DNA of 64,000 nt, taken from Photorhabdus cinerea. GTDB taxonomy: Bacteria > Pseudomonadota > Gammaproteobacteria > Enterobacterales > Enterobacteriaceae. Both the position numbers and the translations under genes were made by a program. The DNA is taken from the NCBI RefSeq assembly GCF_011189575.1, contig NZ_PUJW01000013.1, forward strand, positions 1-64,000, in the 5' to 3' direction. A model generated the notes under the pieces. That model saw only the letters and a list, made by a program, of their open reading frames with translations. It was not told the origin of the DNA and ran no database searches. Positions 19,976 to 30,316 of this stretch are shown in pieces (position 1 is the stretch's first letter; each line of letters starts with the position of its first letter).

Positions 19976-21142
19976 ATGAGCGAACAGAAGACGATGACTG
20001 AGTCAACCACATTCAAGCCTAAAAAATCTGTTGCCCTTTCAGGAATCAGTGCGGGTAACACAGCACTTTGTACAGTTGGAAAAACCGGTAATGATTTGCA
20101 CTACCGGGGTTACGATATTCTTGATCTTGCAACCCAGTGTGAATTTGAGGAAGTTGCCTACCTGTTGATCCATGAAAAACTACCTTCTCGCGCTGAACTG
20201 ACCGCTTATAAAACGAAATTAAAAGCATTGCGAGGCTTGCCGGGTAGCGTTAAAGCAGCACTGGAGACATTGCCTGCTGCTGCTCATCCTATGGATGTCA
20301 TGCGTACTGGAGCTTCCGTTCTTGGTTGCACATTACCTGAGAAAGACGACCGTAATCTTGCCGGTGCGCGTGATATTGCTGACAGACTGCTGGCCTCTCT
20401 CGGTTCCATGTTGCTCTACTGGTATCACTATAGTCATAACGGACGCCGCATTGAGGTAGAAACCGATGATGAGTCGATAGGTGGGCATTTTCTTCACCTT
20501 CTGCACGGTAAAAAACCCAGTGAATCATGGGAAAAAACTATGCATACATCTCTGATCCTTTATGCAGAACATGAGTTTAATGCCTCAACATTTACTAGTC
20601 GGGTTATCGCAGGAACTGGCACGGATATTTACTCCGCCATCATCGGGGCGATTGGCGCATTACGAGGACCAAAACACGGTGGAGCAAATGAAGTCTCTCT
20701 TGAAATTCAACAGCGTTATGAAAATCCTGACGAAGCAGAGATAGATATCTTGGCGCGTTTGGAAAGAAAAGAGGTCATTATTGGTTTTGGTCATCCGGTT
20801 TACACCGTCTCAGATCCCCGTCACGAAGTGATCAAAGATTTGGCTTTGAAACTCTCCAAACAGTCTGGAACAACCAAAATGTTTGATATTGCGGACCGAC
20901 TGGAATCGGTGATGTGGGCTAATAAAAAAATGTTCCCAAATCTTGATTGGTTCTCTGCGGTTTCCTATCACATGATGGGGGTGCCAACTGCGATGTTTAC
21001 ACCGCTATTTGTGATTGCTCGTACAGCGGGATGGGCTGCTCACATCATTGAACAGCGTATTGATAATAAAATTATTCGGCCTTCGGCCAACTATACCGGA
21101 CCAGAAAATCGGGTATTTATGCCAATTGATGAACGTGGATAA
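19976..21142 (+). CDS. prpC: 2-methylcitrate synthase
   Basis: Condenses propionyl-CoA with oxaloacetate to 2-methylcitrate. 388 residues. Citrate-synthase fold with [10 protein letters not shown] near the N-terminus, the catalytic His in [10 protein letters not shown], second His in GFGHPVYT, and the Asp-containing [11 protein letters not shown] segment. ATG has GAGGTGA upstream, 59 bases after prpB. The N-terminus is slightly extended ([19 protein letters not shown]) as in the E. coli protein. Confidence 0.97.
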   Translation: MSEQKTMTESTTFKPKKSVALSGISAGNTALCTVGKTGNDLHYRGYDILDLATQCEFEEVAYLLIHEKLPSRAELTAYKTKLKALRGLPGSVKAALETLPAAAHPMDVMRTGASVLGCTLPEKDDRNLAGARDIADRLLASLGSMLLYWYHYSHNGRRIEVETDDESIGGHFLHLLHGKKPSESWEKTMHTSLILYAEHEFNASTFTSRVIAGTGTDIYSAIIGAIGALRGPKHGGANEVSLEIQQRYENPDEAEIDILARLERKEVIIGFGHPVYTVSDPRHEVIKDLALKLSKQSGTTKMFDIADRLESVMWANKKMFPNLDWFSAVSYHMMGVPTAMFTPLFVIARTAGWAAHIIEQRIDNKIIRPSANYTGPENRVFMPIDERG

Positions 21143-21197
21143 CGTTATTTCTGGTGTAGGGTTTCCTGCATTAATGTTTTTTTAACAAGGAATTATT

Positions 21198-22649
21198 ATG
21201 TCTACCTCTGTTACACATAACCGCCCTGAATATGATCAAGTTATTGTGGATATTGTGGATTATGTTATGGAATACCCCATCACATCATCCGTCGCACATG
21301 AAACGGCCTATTACTGTTTTCTTGATACGTTAGGCTGTGGGCTAGAGGCACTAGAATATCCGGCCTGTAAGAAACTACTGGGGCCGATTGTGCCGGGTAC
21401 GGTTGTGCCCAATGGTGTACGTGTACCGGGAACTCAGTTTCAGCTTGATCCCGTACAGGCGGCATTTAACATTGGTACGATGATCCGGTGGTTAGATTTT
21501 AATGACACATGGCTTGCGGCGGAATGGGGACATCCATCCGACAATCTCGGTGGTATATTGGCAGTGGCTGACTGGTTATCAAGGAATGCCGTCGCGGGAG
21601 GGAAAAAGCCTCTCACGATCAAAGATGTTTTGATCGGAATGATCAAAGCACATGAGATCCAGGGATGCCTTGCACTAGAGAATGCGTTTAATAAAGTTGG
21701 GCTGGATCACGTTGTTTTGGTAAAAGTGGCTTCAACCGCCGTCGTTGCTGAAATGCTGGGGTTGAATCGGGAAGAGATCCTAAGTGTAGTATCGCTAGCT
21801 TGGGTTGATGGGCAGGCGCTGAGAACTTACCGTCATGCTCCCAATACGGGTTCACGTAAATCTTGGGCAGCGGGTGATGCGACGTCTCGTGCGGTTCGTT
21901 TAGCTCTGATGGCGCAAAAGGGTGAAATGGGCTATCCCTCGGTATTAACTGCAAAAACATGGGGATTTTATGATGTCCTGTTCAATGGTCAGCCTTTTAA
22001 ATTCCAGCGTCCATATGGCGCTTATGTGATGGAAAATGTGCTGTTCAAGATCGCTTTCCCGGCAGAGTTTCATGCACAAACTGCTGTGGAAGCCGCAATG
22101 AGTCTGCATCAGCAATTGAAAGACGCCGGTAAGACCATTGATGACATTGCAAAAATCACTATTCGTACCCATGAGGCTTGTATTCAGATTATCGATAAGC
22201 AAGGCCCATTAAGTAATCCAGCTGACAGAGACCACTGTATTCAATATATGGTTGCAGTGCCTTTGATTTTTGGCCGCCTCACCGCTGCGGATTATGAAGA
22301 TAGCGTTGCGGCAGATCCCCGTATTGATGCACTGCGGGAAAAAATAGTGTGTGTTGAAGACCCTGATTTTACCTGTGATTATCACGATCCAGAAAAACGC
22401 TCTATTGCCAACGCATTAACGGTTACGTTAGCAGATGGTAGCCAGCTTAATGAAGTCAAGGTTGAATTCCCTATCGGCCATGCTCGTCGTCGCGAAGAAG
22501 GTATGCCGTTATTGCTGCAAAAATTCAAAACCAACCTGGCACGCCAGTTCCCTGAAACCCAGCAGAGGAGAATTCTGTCTGTCTCCCTTGATCGTGCATT
22601 GCTGGAAAACATGCCTGTAAACGAATACCTCGATTTATACATTATATGA
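21198..22649 (+). CDS. prpD: 2-methylcitrate dehydratase
   Basis: Dehydrates 2-methylcitrate to 2-methylaconitate; no iron-sulfur cluster is needed. 483 residues, full length for the MmgE/PrpD family. Recognised by [44 protein letters not shown] (written as two adjacent blocks) and the C-terminal [22 protein letters not shown] ribosome site; 55 bases after prpC. Third gene of the operon. Confidence 0.97.
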   Translation: MSTSVTHNRPEYDQVIVDIVDYVMEYPITSSVAHETAYYCFLDTLGCGLEALEYPACKKLLGPIVPGTVVPNGVRVPGTQFQLDPVQAAFNIGTMIRWLDFNDTWLAAEWGHPSDNLGGILAVADWLSRNAVAGGKKPLTIKDVLIGMIKAHEIQGCLALENAFNKVGLDHVVLVKVASTAVVAEMLGLNREEILSVVSLAWVDGQALRTYRHAPNTGSRKSWAAGDATSRAVRLALMAQKGEMGYPSVLTAKTWGFYDVLFNGQPFKFQRPYGAYVMENVLFKIAFPAEFHAQTAVEAAMSLHQQLKDAGKTIDDIAKITIRTHEACIQIIDKQGPLSNPADRDHCIQYMVAVPLIFGRLTAADYEDSVAADPRIDALREKIVCVEDPDFTCDYHDPEKRSIANALTVTLADGSQLNEVKVEFPIGHARRREEGMPLLLQKFKTNLARQFPETQQRRILSVSLDRALLENMPVNEYLDLYII

Positions 22650-22718
22650 TCTGAAACGCTACCAGAGGCTGCTCTCCCAGAGTGCTGCCCTATCATTTAC
22701 GCAGCACTAGGAGAGACT

Positions 22719-24605
22719 ATGTCATTCAAAGCTTTTTATCAGCAATCCATTAATGAGCCGAATGCTTTTTGGGCTGAACAGGCTCAACGTATTTTCTGGC
22801 AACACCCTTTTGAGCAGGTTTTAGATCATAATAACCCTCCATTTGCCCGTTGGTTTTGTGGAGGAAAGACCAACCTGTGTTACAACGCGCTGGATCGCTG
22901 GCTGGAAAGCCAGCCTGATGCTAAAGCGCTCATCACAATTTCAACCGAAACGAATAGTGAGAGAGTATTCACGTTCAGGGAACTGCATCAAGAAGTGAAC
23001 AGAACTGCCGCTATGATGCTCTCCTAGGGCGTTAAAAAAGGCGACAGGGTTTTGGTTTATATGCCGATGATTGCTGAAGCGCTGTTTGTTTTGCTTGCCT
23101 GTGCTCGTATCGGTGCTATTCACTCGGTTGTCTTCGGTGGTTTTGCTTCCCATAGTCTTGCCACACGGCTGGATAATGCCGAGCCTGTGCTGGTGGTGTC
23201 TGCTGATGGGGGATCTCGTGGTGGAAAAATCATTCCCTACAAACCGTTGTTAGATGAAGCTATCGAACTGGCGAACTACAAACCGCGCCATGTACTGATG
23301 GTTAATCGTGGACTGGCTGAAATGGCTTGGGTGCCTGAAAGAGATATCGATTTTACTACATTGCGGCAGCAATACCTTAATGCTGATGTGCCTGTGGCTT
23401 GGCTTGAATCCAATGAGACCTCTTGTGTGCTCTATACCTCTGGTACGACGGGCACCCCAAAGGGTGTGCAGCGTGATGTTGGAGGTTATGCTGTCGCATT
23501 AGTGACATCCATGGATGTTATTTTTGGTGGTAAAGCCGGTGAAGTGTTTTTCTGTACGTCAGATATTGGCTGGGTTGTAGGGCATTCTTATATTGCCTAT
23601 GCTCCTTTGATCGCGGGAATGGCGACGATCATGTATGAAGGGCTGCCGATACAGCCGGATGCGGGCATTTGGTGGAAAATAGTGGAAAAGTATCAGGTAA
23701 CCCGGATGTTTTCAGCACCTACGGCTATTCGTGTATTGAAAAAATATCCAGTTGAATATATTGAACAATATGATATTTCATCACTTAAGTCATTGTATTT
23801 GGCGGGAGAACCGCTTGATGAACATACTGTCCGTTGGATAGCTGAGGCTATCAACATCCCTGTTATTGATAATTACTGGCAGACTGAGACAGGCTGGCCG
23901 ATTATGGCGATTGCACGCAGTTTGGATGACAGACCGAGCCGATTTGGTAGTACGGGTTTCCCGATGTATGGTTTTCATGTCAAGCTTATTAATGAATTAA
24001 CCGGCAAAGAGTGCGGTGATAACGAAAAGGGTATGCTGGTTGTTGAGGGGCCTTTGCCGCCGGGTTGTATTCAAACTATTTATGGTGATGATACTCGTTT
24101 TATCAATACTTATTGGTGCCACTTCGATCATCCGGTTTATTCCACATTCGATTGGGGTATCCGTGATAGTGACGGCTATTACTTTATTTTGGGACGTTCG
24201 GATGATGTGATTAACGTTGCGGGACACCGCTTGGGAACGCGGGAGATAGAAGAGTGTCTTGCCAGTCATGAAGATGTTGCTGAAGTGGCTGTTATTGGCA
24301 TTAAGGATGCTGTCAAGGGGCAAGTTGCCATTGCTTTTGCTGTTCTTAAGGATGGAAGTGAAATCCAGAATGCTGAGCATTTTGCCTCTTTGGAAAAGGT
24401 CTTGATGGGTTTGGTAAATAAACAAATTGGCAATGTGGGTCGCCCGGAACGAGTATATTTCGTGTCTCAGTTGCCTAAGACCCGTTCAGGAAAAATGCTG
24501 CGTCGAACCATGCAGGCAATATGTGAAGGGCGTGAACCGGGTGATCTTTCTCTGGTTGAAAACCCAGCTTCACTGGAAGTTATTCGAGAAGTTGTTTTTT
24601 GCTGA
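22719..24605 (+). pseudogene. prpE: Propionyl-CoA synthetase, interrupted by one amber codon
   Basis: An intact PrpE would activate propionate to propionyl-CoA through an acyl-adenylate. The reading frame is whole over 629 codons apart from a TAG at 23025-23027 (codon 103; AAMMLS-stop-GVKKGDRVLVYMP), where relatives have Leu, so a TTG to TAG change explains it. Downstream motifs are intact: YTSGTTGTPKGVQ phosphate loop and PKTRSGKMLRR with the catalytic Lys. Good ribosome site AGGAG at prpD spacing. Propionyl-CoA could still come from Acs or odd-chain/branched amino acid breakdown, so the loss need not block the cycle. Translation of the large C-terminal part from an internal start is possible but would lack the N-terminal subdomain. 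Confidence 0.93.
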
Positions 24606-24760
24606 CAGATTGTAGCTCTAATCCAAGAGAAAAGTTTAATAAGTTTGATTGTGGAAATGGATTGCCTATGCTTATGGGGCCAAACGATTTAAGACTAAAT
24701 TTTTCGTTATTGGTTTGCGGATAGTTTGAAAATTTCATCCCGAAATTCATCCTGCCAGTA

Positions 24761-24799
24761 CATGGTCGTGAACGTTCCGATATCGCGTCTACGACCATG
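24761..24799. repeat. 9-bp inverted repeat between convergent genes
   Basis: CATGGTCGT (24761-24769) and ACGACCATG (24791-24799) with a 21-base loop, between prpE and the convergent secreted protein gene. No T-run on either side. The 250-base gap holds nothing else that I recognise. Confidence 0.5.
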
Positions 24800-24860
24800 A
24801 TGTAGTATAGAAAATCAGCATATCAAGGTGTTGCTATGCTTGATTCGGTTAGTGAAATGG

Positions 24861-26576
24861 TTATTGCACCAAGTAGAGTGGATGTTTTGTTGGATAGGAA
24901 TCGTATTCAGCTGACGGTACCATCTTAATAGATGATTTATTATCTCTGATTATCTTTAATCCATTCACCGGCCATTTAGCCGAATTAAGAAGAAATGAGG
25001 CTGGTTGTCCAGCTGTGCCAATAGCAGGAGCACCGATTTTTAATGAAGCGCCATATGGAATGGCATGGAAAATCTCAGGCGTGACTTCGACGAAGTTCTT
25101 AGTTAAGAACTGAATTGGTCGAATGGAATCAGCTTGAAAACGCGTTCCTGATACAACAAATGTTAAAGGTAAGCCGACTGCTTTAATTCCATAGCCTTCG
25201 TAGATATTCGCAACCTGACTGGGAAGCATACTTTTACAGCTCATTCCAGCACTGATGTCGATACCAATATGTGCCAAGTTTGTAGGCGACCTACGAGGGA
25301 AATTACGCGCAGTCGCATTGATAACATCAATTGGCAGTGTACTGCACTGTCCGGTACTTGAGACAACTGAGTGCTTATCCGGTCTTGATACAATACCGGG
25401 ACCTTCTACAGTGGCGGTGCTTAATTGGACATCGTTGTAAATTTTCGTAGAGAAGTCTGGCGGATAAAAGCTCAAAGATAGTCTGGAGCCATCATTGTGA
25501 GCTACGATCCATGCATTGAGTGCATCAGAAAACTGCATATCGACGCTTACCCAATAGTTTTGACGGTATTCGGTGTGATTCTCTTCCGTTTTTGTGACGA
25601 ATCCATTCGGAGTAAGTTCTTCCACTTCACTTTGAAAGGTTGGATCGGGAGATCTTAAGATATATTGTCCACCGCCGCCGTAAATTTTATCTAGGGAATT
25701 TGCTCCGGTTGTATCGGTGTACATAAGGTAAAACATACCATTGAGATAGGATACGGAGGGTTGCCCTGCTCCGTAAGGATTTCCATCTAGCTTCTTGTTA
25801 GCGGGTAAGATTATCGGATTACCATTGTTTGCACGTGTCCAGTTAATTCCGTCAGTACTTGTTGCGAGGCCAATTTTTGTTATGCCTCCGATTTCAGTGC
25901 GAATACTGTCCCATCCACCGTAATACATATAATATGTACCATTAACTCGTATGACAGAGGGATCGCAAGTATGGACTTTATCGAATGCGTTCACTGCCTT
26001 GTCGGGAGAAAAAACAATCTGGTAAGCATTTTTACCCCCACGGGCACGGAAAGGGCCATCAAGAGATGAAGATTCGGCATAGAAAATATGGTCACCGGGA
26101 TGAGTGGGATCGGAACCACACCACCACATCCGATATACCCCGTCCAACATCACGGAAGGCGCATAGTTGTATACCCCCCCCTTAACCACAGGACCGATAG
26201 AAGTTCGAATATCTGATGTTGTTAACGGTATCTCTGTTTGTGCGAATGATGGGGTTGCCAATAATAACTCGCAGAGAAGAATTGGGATCAATAAAATATT
26301 TCGGCAAGTCACACTCAAATGGTGGAGTAAGAATCTGCAAGAATGCAGAGCATAAACTAAAACATCATTTAACGCAGATTCGCAATGATTTTTCCAGGCC
26401 GACATTTTGAATATATGGTTGCTTATGTTTAATTGTTTAGTAATGATGCCCCAAATTTTGGGAACTGTTTTGGTACATAAAGTCACAATTTTCTCCAGAG
26501 TTTTAAGTTTAAGTAATGGAGCGAGTAAAGTTCTTAGCAAAACTTCCCTCAGATATGCCCCTAAAAAAAGATGCAA
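24861..26576 (-). CDS. Secreted five-bladed beta-propeller protein, GH43/GH117-like
   Basis: The mature part (about residues 113-571) follows a secretion signal (CRNILLIPILLCELLLATPSFAQ). It shows propeller blades typical of GH43-like glycosidases: YNYAPSVMLDGVYRMWWCGSDP, CDPSVIRVNGTYYMYYGGWD, GINWTRANNGNP, GAGQPSVSYLNGMFYLMYTDT. Acidic catalytic residues cannot be assigned safely, so it may be a sugar-binding or hydrolytic protein of unknown target. The 5' end is uncertain: the frame is open to a TTG at 26576, but the 100 residues before the signal peptide look non-coding, and likely starts near 26300 (TTG/GTG) lack a clear ribosome site. The real gene is probably about 1.45 kb. Confidence 0.72.
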   Translation of the reverse strand: MHLFLGAYLREVLLRTLLAPLLKLKTLEKIVTLCTKTVPKIWGIITKQLNISNHIFKMSAWKNHCESALNDVLVYALHSCRFLLHHLSVTCRNILLIPILLCELLLATPSFAQTEIPLTTSDIRTSIGPVVKGGVYNYAPSVMLDGVYRMWWCGSDPTHPGDHIFYAESSSLDGPFRARGGKNAYQIVFSPDKAVNAFDKVHTCDPSVIRVNGTYYMYYGGWDSIRTEIGGITKIGLATSTDGINWTRANNGNPIILPANKKLDGNPYGAGQPSVSYLNGMFYLMYTDTTGANSLDKIYGGGGQYILRSPDPTFQSEVEELTPNGFVTKTEENHTEYRQNYWVSVDMQFSDALNAWIVAHNDGSRLSLSFYPPDFSTKIYNDVQLSTATVEGPGIVSRPDKHSVVSSTGQCSTLPIDVINATARNFPRRSPTNLAHIGIDISAGMSCKSMLPSQVANIYEGYGIKAVGLPLTFVVSGTRFQADSIRPIQFLTKNFVEVTPEIFHAIPYGASLKIGAPAIGTAGQPASFLLNSAKWPVNGLKIIRDNKSSIKMVPSAEYDSYPTKHPLYLVQ

Positions 26577-27140
26577 GGATTGATAACTAGTATTCGTCGT
26601 GTTAGCTCCATTCGGAGACTGATAATTTAACCTGTACTGTCTTTCAGCAATAATGCAGTGTAATATTCTGTTTTCATTGGTGGTTATAAAGGTAAATTTT
26701 TTGTGTTTTTTCCTTTCCAGTGAAAAACTATCAGAATTAAATAATTAAGTATAAAAAATTAATCAGATATTGTTCGTCTTGTGGTGAACATCTGTTCATG
26801 TCAAAAAATGTTACCTAAATCACAAAATAATATCAATGAGTTTATTTTTAAGACTATTCCTAATTAATCGAGCAAAAAATATCGGTTGGGGACCGGTTCT
26901 CTTATTCCGTTTTATCGTGTGTTGTATTTCAGCCATAGAAAACGCAAGTCTGCGTTTTTTCTGATGTTCACAACCGTAAAAAGTTGCATAACTTAAGGCT
27001 TTTCTAATGAGTATTTTTTGTTGAGGATAAAAAAAATGCGGCTGTAATATGAAGGTCTATGGATTATATATAAGGGTCAATATGGAAACAGAATTGTGTA
27101 GACATACTGAATCAAATCTACCTTTATTACGCATGGGGCA
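26577..27140. other. Intergenic region upstream of copper locus
   Basis: About 560 bases without a supported gene. It contains a terminator-like hairpin (26939-26960). A short ATG frame around 27082 (24 codons) has no family. Confidence 0.4.
26939..26960 (+). terminator. Orphan rho-independent terminator
   Basis: Perfect 8-bp stem AAAACGCA / TGCGTTTT with an AGTC tetraloop and extra TT. No plus-strand gene lies within 2 kb upstream, so it either ends a small RNA or is an attenuator/leader for the genes that follow. Confidence 0.72.
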
Positions 27141-27410
27141 ATGCCTTTGCTCGTGACGTTAATCTCTGTGATTTTGTTCGGTGTTCATTTGGAATTCACT
27201 TAGATTGTGGGTATTGTTGTCATTTATTTAGGAATTATGCGGCTAACTTCTCACAATGGTTTCCTAAATAGTGAAGAACGAGCAATGAGTTTCACGCTAG
27301 GTACCGTTGGTTTTTATCGTTACATTTATCTTGCTAAGAATGCAGTTATTGCGGCAGGCTGGATTTTCGATATTTTTGGTCGAGTTAATGAACATAATCC
27401 ATCTCGCTAA
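27141..27410 (+). pseudogene. Small membrane protein gene interrupted by an amber codon
   Basis: Reading from ATG 27141 gives MPLLVTLISVILFGVHLEFT, a TAG at 27201-27203, then in the same frame IVGIVVIYLGIMRLTSHNGF and onward to 27410 (89 sense codons in total). The two parts form one plausible hydrophobic hairpin, which suggests a single gene with a point nonsense change. I recognise no family. Alternatively only the second part, from GTG 27207 (67 residues), is translated. Confidence 0.5.
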
Positions 27411-27430
27411 CCTGAGAAAAGCATCAAATT

Positions 27431-27997
27431 TTGCTGCCAAAGCGACATTCCTGCATAAAGTGTTTTAACATTTGGTTGTTAAATACGTACAATCCCGTCC
27501 CTGAATGTGTTCTCTACAAGAATAGGCTTAGTTTGTCACTGATCCAATTTTACCCATCGCGGTACCGCCTGCCAGCTTGGCTCGGTATATTCGCGATACT
27601 GATGTTGTTCATTGCGCCAGTGATTTCCCGGTCACTGGAACATGCGCGCATTGGTGAGGCTCATTCATCGAAAGTGGTCGATTGCCATATGGTGATGTCA
27701 TCTAACGATGATATGCCCCGGAATATATCCCATTCTGACGTTTCTTCCGGTACTAACCATCATGATGGAATGCAGATGAGTATGCATGCCGGTGGTGGTA
27801 TGTCGATGTTGGAGGATATTGCCTGTGGATACTGCGTTTTTCTGATCCATGTACCTATGCTGGATTTGGCGAATACACCGCTATTTTGGTCAACCTCGCT
27901 GACTTCACGGCCACCACCGATTCAAACCGTAGCTTCCTTTCTGCCGCATTTCATCTTTTCTGATTCGTTACCTCGCGCTCCGCCTGAACAGATCTGA
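27431..27997 (+). CDS. DUF2946 family membrane/periplasmic protein, His/Met-rich
   Basis: The frame of 188 codons holds one hydrophobic anchor (LPAWLGIFAILMLFIAPVIS, about 47-66), a periplasmic stretch rich in His and Met (NHHDGMQMSMHAGGGMSM), the CGYC pair, and a second hydrophobic segment. This is the pattern of DUF2946 proteins, which often precede TonB-dependent copper receptors; a receptor gene follows 152 bases later. A role in copper binding or handling at the membrane is inferred from the His/Met residues and context. No ATG opens the frame before the anchor, so the start (TTG 27431 or a later TTG/GTG) is uncertain. Confidence 0.72.
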   Translation: MLPKRHSCIKCFNIWLLNTYNPVPECVLYKNRLSLSLIQFYPSRYRLPAWLGIFAILMLFIAPVISRSLEHARIGEAHSSKVVDCHMVMSSNDDMPRNISHSDVSSGTNHHDGMQMSMHAGGGMSMLEDIACGYCVFLIHVPMLDLANTPLFWSTSLTSRPPPIQTVASFLPHFIFSDSLPRAPPEQI

Positions 27998-28149
27998 TCT
28001 CACTGATTTAAACATAACGAAATGCTTTGTCCTGCTAATTGTTAAATCAGGAAGAGCTTGTTTATGCCAAAAACTGTTTGGTTTGGTTCTGTGACGTATT
28101 CCACTTTTGAGAGAGATTTTTCGAGGGGTGGGTTCGTATTTAAGGAAAA

Positions 28150-30231
28150 ATGATGTTTGAAAGAAATTCTTCTCATAAAAAAAATAAACTATCTCGTTGT
28201 ATTAGTTCGGCAATGCCGCTTTTTCTGCTAGCTGCTTTCAATGGATATACGGCTGAAACGACATCAGATTCACATGAGCATAAGAATGGCCCAAAAACCA
28301 GTGATGGTGATGTAATCACTGTAACAGCCCCTTTATATTCTCCTTTGGCGATTGTCACTTCGCCAAAAACTCCCCGTCAGCCCGTTCCTGCAAGTGACGG
28401 TTCTGACTATTTAAAAACCATACCCGGATTTTCACAAATCCGTAATGGTGGGACTAATGGTGACCCGGTATTTCGGGGAATGTTTGGTTCAAGGCTTAAG
28501 ATTTTAACTGATGGTGCAGAAATGCTGGGCGCTTGTCCGGGCAGAATGGATGCACCTTCATCTTATATTTCACCGGAAAGTTATGATTTGCTGACGGTGA
28601 TTAAAGGACCTCAATCCGTGTTGTGGGGGCCGGGTGCTTCAGCCGGTACTGTAAGGTTTGAACGTGAACATCCCCGATTTAATAAGCCGGGGGTAAAAGT
28701 CAATGCCAGTGGATTGGCTGGCTCAAATAGTCGTTGGGATGGCAATGTTGATGCCAGTATCGGTAGTGAATTGGGATATTTACGTTTAATGGGAAATAAA
28801 TCCCGTTCAGATGATTACAAAGATGGCGGTGGGTATCGTGTCCCGTCTCGCTGGGATAAATGGAATAGTGATCTGGCGTTAGGGTGGACTCCAGATAAAG
28901 ATACATTGCTTGAATTAACCGCAGGGAAGGGTGATGGTGAAGCCCGCTATGCTGGACGTAGCATGGATGGCTCACAATTCAAACGTGAAAGTCTCGGTCT
29001 GCGTTTTGAGAAATCAAACATTGGTGAGGTTTTTGATAAAGTTGAAGCTCAGGTTTATTACAACTATACCAACCATATTATGGACAATATCACCTTACGT
29101 TCTCCGAACATGAGTATGTCTTCTTCGACCTGTAAGCATATGTGTGGCATGCACATGAATATGAATCACGGTATGTCGATGCAATTGGATCGCCGTGTCG
29201 TGGGCGGAAGAGCTATGGGGACCTGGCTATGGCAAGATTTCAAACTGGAAGGCGGTGCAGATACTCAAACCAATACCCATCGTAATAAAGTTGGCGGCGC
29301 ATGGCAAAAGGATGCTCAATTCCATAATTATGGTTTGTTTGGTGAATTGACCTGGTATGCCACAGAACAGAGTGAGTTGATAACGGGTGCTCGTCTTGAT
29401 CGCACTTTGGTAAAAAGATTTGCTGGAAATAGTGAGAAGGAACGCAATGATACCTTGCCAAGTGGTTTTGTGCGTTTAGAGCATACTCTGGCTGATGTAC
29501 CACTGATGTTTTATGCCGGTGTTGGTTATACCGAGCGTTTTCCTGATTATTGGGAACTCTTTTCGCCTACATATGGTCCGGCTGGCAGTGCCAGTGCTTT
29601 TGATGGGGTAAAAAGTGAAAAAACCGTCCAGCTTGATATTGGTGCTCAATATACCAATGAGCGTTTTAATAGCTGGGTATCCGCTTACTTAGGGCGTGTA
29701 AATGATTTCATTTTATTTAGATATAGCCCTCATAATGCTCGCATCAGTCAGGCTGATAATGTCAATGCCAATATTATGGGGGGGGAGATGGGCTTTGGTT
29801 ATCAACTGACAGAACATTGGAAAACGGATGCCAGCCTTGCTTATTCCTGGGGTGAAAACACCACGGATAATAAGCCGATGCCTCAGATTCCACCTCTGGA
29901 AGCTCGTTTCGGATTGACTTATGAACGTGGCGATTGGAGTAGTACCGGTTTATGGCGTTTGGTGAGCAGTCAGCATCGGATTGCTGTGAATCAAGGAAAC
30001 GTTGTTGGTAAAGATTTTGAAAACAGCCCAGGTTTTGGCGTGCTTTCTGCGAACGTTGCCTATAAGGTTAACAAAAATATCAAAGTTAGTGCGGGCATCG
30101 ACAATATTTTGGATAAAGAATACAGCGAACATCTTAACCTTGCGGGTAATAGTACCTTTGGTTATTCAGCGAATACCTCAGTGAATGAACCCGGCAGGAC
30201 GGTGTGGGCTAAAATGAATGTAACATTTTAA
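28150..30231 (+). CDS. TonB-dependent copper receptor
   Basis: 693-residue outer-membrane receptor of the OprC/NosA-like copper group (TIGR01778 type). Signal peptide (about 1-35), plug domain with PGFSQIRNGGTNGDPVFRGM, LKILTDGAEMLGACPGRMD and VIKGPQSVLWGPGASAGTV, then a 22-strand barrel ending in GRTVWAKMNVTF with terminal Phe. An extracellular-loop insertion is strikingly rich in Met, His and Cys (CKHMCGMHMNMNHGMSM, near 330-346), ideal for copper. Would import copper driven by TonB-ExbBD. ATG preceded by AAGGA. Neighbour DUF2946 gene supports the metal assignment. Confidence 0.92.
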   Translation: MMFERNSSHKKNKLSRCISSAMPLFLLAAFNGYTAETTSDSHEHKNGPKTSDGDVITVTAPLYSPLAIVTSPKTPRQPVPASDGSDYLKTIPGFSQIRNGGTNGDPVFRGMFGSRLKILTDGAEMLGACPGRMDAPSSYISPESYDLLTVIKGPQSVLWGPGASAGTVRFEREHPRFNKPGVKVNASGLAGSNSRWDGNVDASIGSELGYLRLMGNKSRSDDYKDGGGYRVPSRWDKWNSDLALGWTPDKDTLLELTAGKGDGEARYAGRSMDGSQFKRESLGLRFEKSNIGEVFDKVEAQVYYNYTNHIMDNITLRSPNMSMSSSTCKHMCGMHMNMNHGMSMQLDRRVVGGRAMGTWLWQDFKLEGGADTQTNTHRNKVGGAWQKDAQFHNYGLFGELTWYATEQSELITGARLDRTLVKRFAGNSEKERNDTLPSGFVRLEHTLADVPLMFYAGVGYTERFPDYWELFSPTYGPAGSASAFDGVKSEKTVQLDIGAQYTNERFNSWVSAYLGRVNDFILFRYSPHNARISQADNVNANIMGGEMGFGYQLTEHWKTDASLAYSWGENTTDNKPMPQIPPLEARFGLTYERGDWSSTGLWRLVSSQHRIAVNQGNVVGKDFENSPGFGVLSANVAYKVNKNIKVSAGIDNILDKEYSEHLNLAGNSTFGYSANTSVNEPGRTVWAKMNVTF

Positions 30232-30240
30232 TTAGAAAGT

Positions 30241-30275
30241 GGCGTCCAGTGATTGGACGCCAATACTTGTTTTTT
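30241..30275 (+). terminator. Terminator after copper receptor gene
   Basis: 8-bp stem GGCGTCCA / TGGACGCC with a 5-base loop, 9 bases after the stop codon; a T6 run follows after eight bases. Spacing to the T-run is longer than typical. Confidence 0.65.
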
Positions 30276-30316
30276 CTTTGGGTATTGCCGGAATAAAATC
30301 CGGCAAATAAAGATGA

